Shown here piece by piece: positions 59,901 to 64,000 of a stretch of DNA of 64,000 nucleotides. Source of the DNA: Limnanthes douglasii subsp. nivea (taxonomy: Eukaryota; Streptophyta; Magnoliopsida; Brassicales; Limnanthaceae). A model generated the notes under the pieces. The model saw nothing but the letters and a program-made list of their open reading frames with translations, did not search any database and was not told the origin of the DNA. The stretch's first letter is position 1. Each line of letters opens with the position of its first letter. The stretch spans positions 61,834,742-61,898,741 of the forward strand of contig JAUPFV010000005.1 in assembly GCA_036936605.1 (NCBI GenBank), in the 5' to 3' direction. Made by a program: the position numbers and the translations under genes.

Positions 59901-61892
59901 GTTGCTCTAATTGACCAGAAAGTTTAGTCTGGCCTCTGGTCGACGCACACATCATATTATAGAAAAATGCATTTGATCTATGCCAATGTCATAAGTTTGG
60001 TTTCCATAATTTGTTCTCAAACCTTTTAACATTCTTGCAGGTTTATGCCTTTGTTGCTCCTAAGATCATTGGTGGAAAGTTTGCACCTTCTCCTGTGGGT
60101 GAACTTGGGATGATAGAGATGACCCAAGCCCTAGATCTTATAGATGTTTGCTACGAACAGGTTAATCATTATTCTGAAACTGTTGATAAAGTTTTATACC
60201 CTTAGCCACAAACTTGTATACCTCTCAATGCATCTTGGTTTTGGCTTTCCCTTTTAGGAAAAGGTAATCAGTGATTACTAATCACCCTTGGAAGTGTTTA
60301 GTTTAACTAATTTTGAGACGGGGATAAATTAGTCTAAGAATTGGTAAAAGAATTATCATTATAGGCGCTCATTATGATTGCCTCCTCATCTTGAGGAAGT
60401 GACATATCTAGAAAAGTAAAAGTTAAAATCGTATGAGATATTGCATTTAAATATAAATGTTTTAACATTTTAGTTATAATTGCTAACATTGGCTTTCTTG
60501 TTCGAGAGTCCTTATCTTACACCTTTTGATTCCCATGTCCAATTTTGTTGTTGAGCAAAACAGGTGGGACCTGACATACTTATCAGTGGATTTCTTCAGC
60601 CAATACCAGATCCTACCCCTGTTATCCCTTCAGAGGATGCAACTTTGGCTATTGACCCTAGTGTCACTCCTTACGAATCTCGCATCATATTCTTCTACAA
60701 AACATGGGACCCTTATGGTGCATTTTCCAATTTTTCTCCTCATCCACTTCAAATGCCTGACGAAAACGGTGATTACTTCGCATGGTCAAGCGTAGAACAT
60801 TATTACCAGGTACTTACATTGATTAAATATATTCTGTATTAGAAACTAGTATTTTTAGCGGCTTATCGAAGAATTTGATTTCTTAAGGCCCAAAAGTTCA
60901 CTGGAGTTGAAGATCCTGCGGCACAGGATTGCATGGAAAAGATAAAATCAGCAAGAAGTCCAGAGGAAGCTGCCCGGATAGGAAGATTCACTCAAAGGCA
61001 ACATCCTAATCTGGTAAGAACTTGTCTGCCCATTTCCATTGAGAACTATCTCTCACATATACTTGTTTTCCTCTAGTGTTCTATATATGCTCATGAGAAT
61101 CATGATCGACATGATAAGTAGATCAATAGGTGAAATTGAAACACAAAAACGAGAACAACTACATAATATACGTAGGTTTATGGAAGATATCCAAATTGCA
61201 GACGTGACTGCTTCAGTTGCGCGTTAAGGTATAGAAAATATCTTTAGCGAGCTGAAGAGATATGAAGAATTGGTACCATATCAATCCAATATCAACAACA
61301 AAATGTTACTTCTCTTTTAGAATTATTTTTTTTGGTCTAGGTTGCTCAAAATTTCCAACAACTCCCGAACTAACTAGTCGAGCACACAATTTGGCCCATA
61401 AATAATTAGGCCTTTTCAGGACTATAAACTGTTTACCTAGGTCTATACTAAAACATATCGACACTGGTAGTAGTCTAGTAGAGCATTATGCCATACCCCT
61501 TTTTAATTTTTGTCCACTCCATTCCTTTTTTCATTACATGAGTTATCTATCTACTCAATACTATACTCATTGCATCTACTCAGGTTTATGATTTATGGTC
61601 AAACTTTGTTGCTACTTCGAGCTGATATCCTGCTTGTAATAAGCAGGTGCGATCCGATTGGGGAAGTGTGAAGATTGATGTAATGTACAAAGCATTGAGA
61701 TGCAAATTCTCGATATATCCACATTTAAATTCCATGCTATTATCAACAGCGGGCTCGTTTCTCGTCGAAGCGTCACCACACGATCTCTTCTGGGGTGGAG
61801 GGAGGGAAGGAGAGGGACTAAACTATTTAGGCCGCTTGCTCATGCAAATCCGATCTGAGTTTCTTGGTGAGTCTTCTACATCTTCTGAATAA
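56910..61892 (+). CDS. PYRR: PYRR-type riboflavin biosynthesis protein (deaminase-like, reductase, NADAR), plastid-targeted
   Basis: Nine GT-AG exons: 56910-57269, 57664-57798, 58212-58311, 58461-58586, 58685-58998, 60041-60160, 60564-60809, 60888-61013 and 61647-61892. Together they encode 590 residues, close to known plant PYRRs. The Ser/Asn-rich N-terminus fits a plastid transit peptide. Residues about 30-170 are deaminase-like, but the zinc site is lost: the HAE motif reads KPAELLALEAAG and the PCxxxGxTPPC motif reads PGDCHGDRTAVSA. Residues about 178-400 are the pyrimidine reductase: LKYAMTLDGKIAASSGHASW, GGNTVRRDNPRLTARHG, ILWECGG and VAPKIIGGKFAPSPVGELGM. Residues about 426-583 are NADAR (COG3236): WSSVEHYYQAQKF and LFWGGGREGEGLNYLGRLL. 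By family, the protein performs the reductase step after the deaminase (PYRD), and the NADAR part is proposed to hydrolyse reactive early intermediates. All splice sites and the frame are intact. Confidence 0.95.
57541..57575. repeat. AT/GATA microsatellite in PYRR intron 1
   Basis: A run of TA repeats passing into GATA repeats. Likely length-variable. Confidence 0.85.
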
Positions 61893-63155
61893 AGATGGCT
61901 ATCCCTTTGAATTAGGAAAAAAGAAAAGTGAACCCGGTTGTTATTTAGGTTGATATATAAGGGTTCCTCATTGTTGTAACCTATTTACTGTCTACATCAC
62001 TATGTTTACGAGCAGTAACTAGTCTCAGTTTTGATACTTAAAGAGGTTTACGAACACGAAAGAATTTCAGTTTTTGTTTACTTAGAAGGGCAGTTTTGTG
62101 TACATTAAGATCCTTCAATCTTTAAGAGTTTGTGGATAGAGTAAGTTGGAACTCTTATGTGCCCACACTACTGCACTCAATGGCATGGTTTGATATTTGT
62201 AGCGTATTTTTAAAATATTTTTGGTAATCAGACAATGAGTAGTTTAAACTTGTAATCTGAGGTTTGGATCCAAAAAGTGACAAAGTGGGCAGCAAATATT
62301 GTTGGGTATATTTGGAACCATAGTTCTGTTAACATTGTCAACCTTTTATAAAAGAGTATTATTACACCGGACAAGAATCATAAATTATTTTCGTTGAGAT
62401 CCTTCAAGACATAATTTGTGGACTGGACTTGTCAGTTTATATCCAAAGGGATATAAAACGTGGACATATAATGTGAAACGTGGACCTTCATATTTACGTG
62501 TAACTAGACGATTTTTCAATATATATGTCCGAGAGACTATCATTCTTAGTAGCTATCAAAGTATTGAATTTCCAAAATCTAGTTAATGCGTCATAATGGT
62601 ATTTGTCTATTTTCTAAATTAGAGTTGTCTCACAGCGGACAGTTAGGGCCATAAGTATTTGTCACATATGCATATAACTAAATATCTATCTACATATCAG
62701 CATGTCACTTGTGAACAAGCCCGCCGTGAACATGTCACTCTTTGTACTTGATTTAATAAAACCTAGTTTTAAACAAGGGGTTAGACGTTTTATATTTGTG
62801 ATTTAATAAAACCTAGCTTAAAAATAAGGGGTTGGACGTTTTGAATACAAATGGTTCAGAACTCTATCCAAATAATATATACGTATAAAACTAAAAAAAG
62901 AATCCTCCCGAGTTGGGATAAAATTAGATTTGATTTGATGATTTTTTTTAAAGTACTAAAAATATATACAAACAGAGTAAAATAAATTTTGGGTCTTAAA
63001 TTTGTAATTAGGATTCAAACTTTATGATTGAGCTTCGTCCCTGTTACACCTCCAATAATTTGTTGGGCTTTTCAAGATGTTCAATTTGAGTACCAATTTC
63101 GTCAACTTCTCATACATCAGCGAAAAATAAGGTTATGTTTGTGTTTGTCCATTAA
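61893..63155. other. PYRR 3' UTR and intergenic stretch
   Basis: AATAAA overlaps the stop codon (61888-61893). Beyond about 62100 no gene is supported. It contains a 50-bp tandem repeat and borders the 3' side of a gypsy element, so part may be its LTR. Confidence 0.45.
62746..62846. repeat. 50-bp tandem duplication
   Basis: Two copies, about 62746-62795 and 62796-62846, of a unit with TGATTTAATAAAACCTAG and GGGGTTAGACGTTTT, differing by a few bases. Confidence 0.85.
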
Positions 63156-63159
63156 CGTC

Positions 63160-64000
63160 AGAAAATTGTGAGTCTCTACTATTACATCATCCTTTTTTGG
63201 TTGAAAAGAATTCGTCCTCGAATTCACAGCATCATCATCATCATTGACATTTTGAACAAAAGACACCAAATGCTTTCACATGAAAGACATCATATGTCTT
63301 TATATGGCTTGACACTTCAACATGTAGGCATTCGGGTTGATATTCTCAACGATCTCATATGGACCAACCTTCCAAGCTACAAGCTTATTATACTCATATG
63401 CAGGATAAGATCCCTGGTTAAAACAGGCCACACAAAATCACATACCTCAAACTCGATCAACCATCATCTCTTGTCAGCGGTGTTTTTGAATTTCTAGGTA
63501 GTTTCCTCAAGATGCTTTCTAGTGTTCTCATGAATATCCCATAACCCAGCAATAACAGTCTCTCTTTGATAGGAACCTTTGCTATCTCCAGAAACCAGAT
63601 CCCCCGTGGATTATAATCATATACCACCATGAATGGACTAGCCCAATAATTCTCTTGTGGTGCATGTTATATCTGATCCAACGACTTTAAATTTCCAGCC
63701 ACCTATGCACGCATAATGTATCATAATGTCATGTTAGTCACCTCAGTATGCATGTCCGTCTGTGGGTGATAAGAACTACTAAAACTTAATTTTGTATTAG
63801 TAAGTTGCCACAAAATTCTCCTGAAATTCCTTACAACCTTGGATCCCGATCAGAGATGATATTCATAGGTAAGCCATGCAAACGATAGACTTCTCTAAAG
63901 TACACGATAAAAATATTCACCTCATCCATCATCTTCTTGCAGGCAATAAAATGAGTCATCTTAGACAAACGATCAACAACCACAAAAATAGAATCATTAC
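63160..64000 (-). mobile_element. Ty3/gypsy pol C-terminal part (integrase), minus strand, cut by window end
   Basis: The minus strand gives [40 protein letters not shown] (catalytic Asp residues), then YHPQTD-like coding in another frame (about 63765). The terminal block has VGPYEIVENINPNAYMLKC and VNSRTNSFQPKKDE-like coding (63420-63160). This is the integrase and polyprotein end typical of chromovirus-type Ty3/gypsy elements. Stops at about 63850 and later show decay. The upstream pol lies outside the window. Confidence 0.78.

Noticed and set aside
1..64000. CRISPR array, tRNA, rRNA or snoRNA genes
   Set aside because: I looked for spaced perfect repeats and for tRNA B-box-like motifs (for example GGTTCAAAT at about 44068) and found none with supporting structure. 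A plant nuclear window would not carry CRISPR.

Overview
The window is AT-rich nuclear DNA of a flowering plant, probably a eudicot. Its genes carry GT-AG introns and encode plant-type proteins, and most of the rest is decayed plant retrotransposon sequence. I cannot name the species from the sequence.

Three host loci are clear. (1) At 1-959 is the 3' end of a W2-domain, eIF5-mimic (BZW/krasavietz-like) gene; at 37377-41626 is a complete eight-exon paralogue (411 aa) in the same orientation. The left copy lacks the last intron that the right copy has. (2) At 56910-61892 is a complete nine-exon PYRR-type gene (590 aa) of riboflavin biosynthesis: a deaminase-like domain without zinc ligands, a reductase domain and a C-terminal NADAR/COG3236 domain. 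(3) At 20905-21284 is a frameshifted S-protein homologue (SPH, self-incompatibility S1 family).

The rest is mostly mobile DNA. One LINE family (ORF1 with a DUF4283-like domain and zinc knuckle, then endonuclease, RT, zf-RVT and RNase H) appears as a 5'-truncated fragment (1433-2790), a decayed plus-strand copy (about 3590-8450), a minus-strand copy (about 9850-15560) whose upstream two-thirds is tandemly duplicated (to 20615), and an RNase H fragment (36360-36815). A second, distinct LINE lies at about 51700-56350. A 4.4 kb element at about 21431-25812 carries a plant mobile domain (PMD) gene on the minus strand, a decayed unknown frame on the plus strand, imperfect terminal inverted repeats, symmetric subterminal repeat arrays, and a promoter-like block with E2F-type and telo-box motifs. 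Ty3/gypsy remnants lie at about 28600-35461 (minus, with an 83-bp tandem array in its 3' region), 45900-48060 (plus) and 63160-64000 (minus, integrase, cut by the window end). A FAR1/MULE transposase fragment lies at about 42423-43167.

No operon-like logic is expected. The functional content is two housekeeping genes (translation initiation control, flavin biosynthesis) set in transposon debris. The most notable unexplained structures are the promoter and subterminal arrays of the PMD element, a 4.85-kb tandem duplication with a 6-bp microhomology at its junction, a roughly 130-bp direct repeat around a LINE fragment, and a plant snRNA-type promoter motif with no snRNA behind it.
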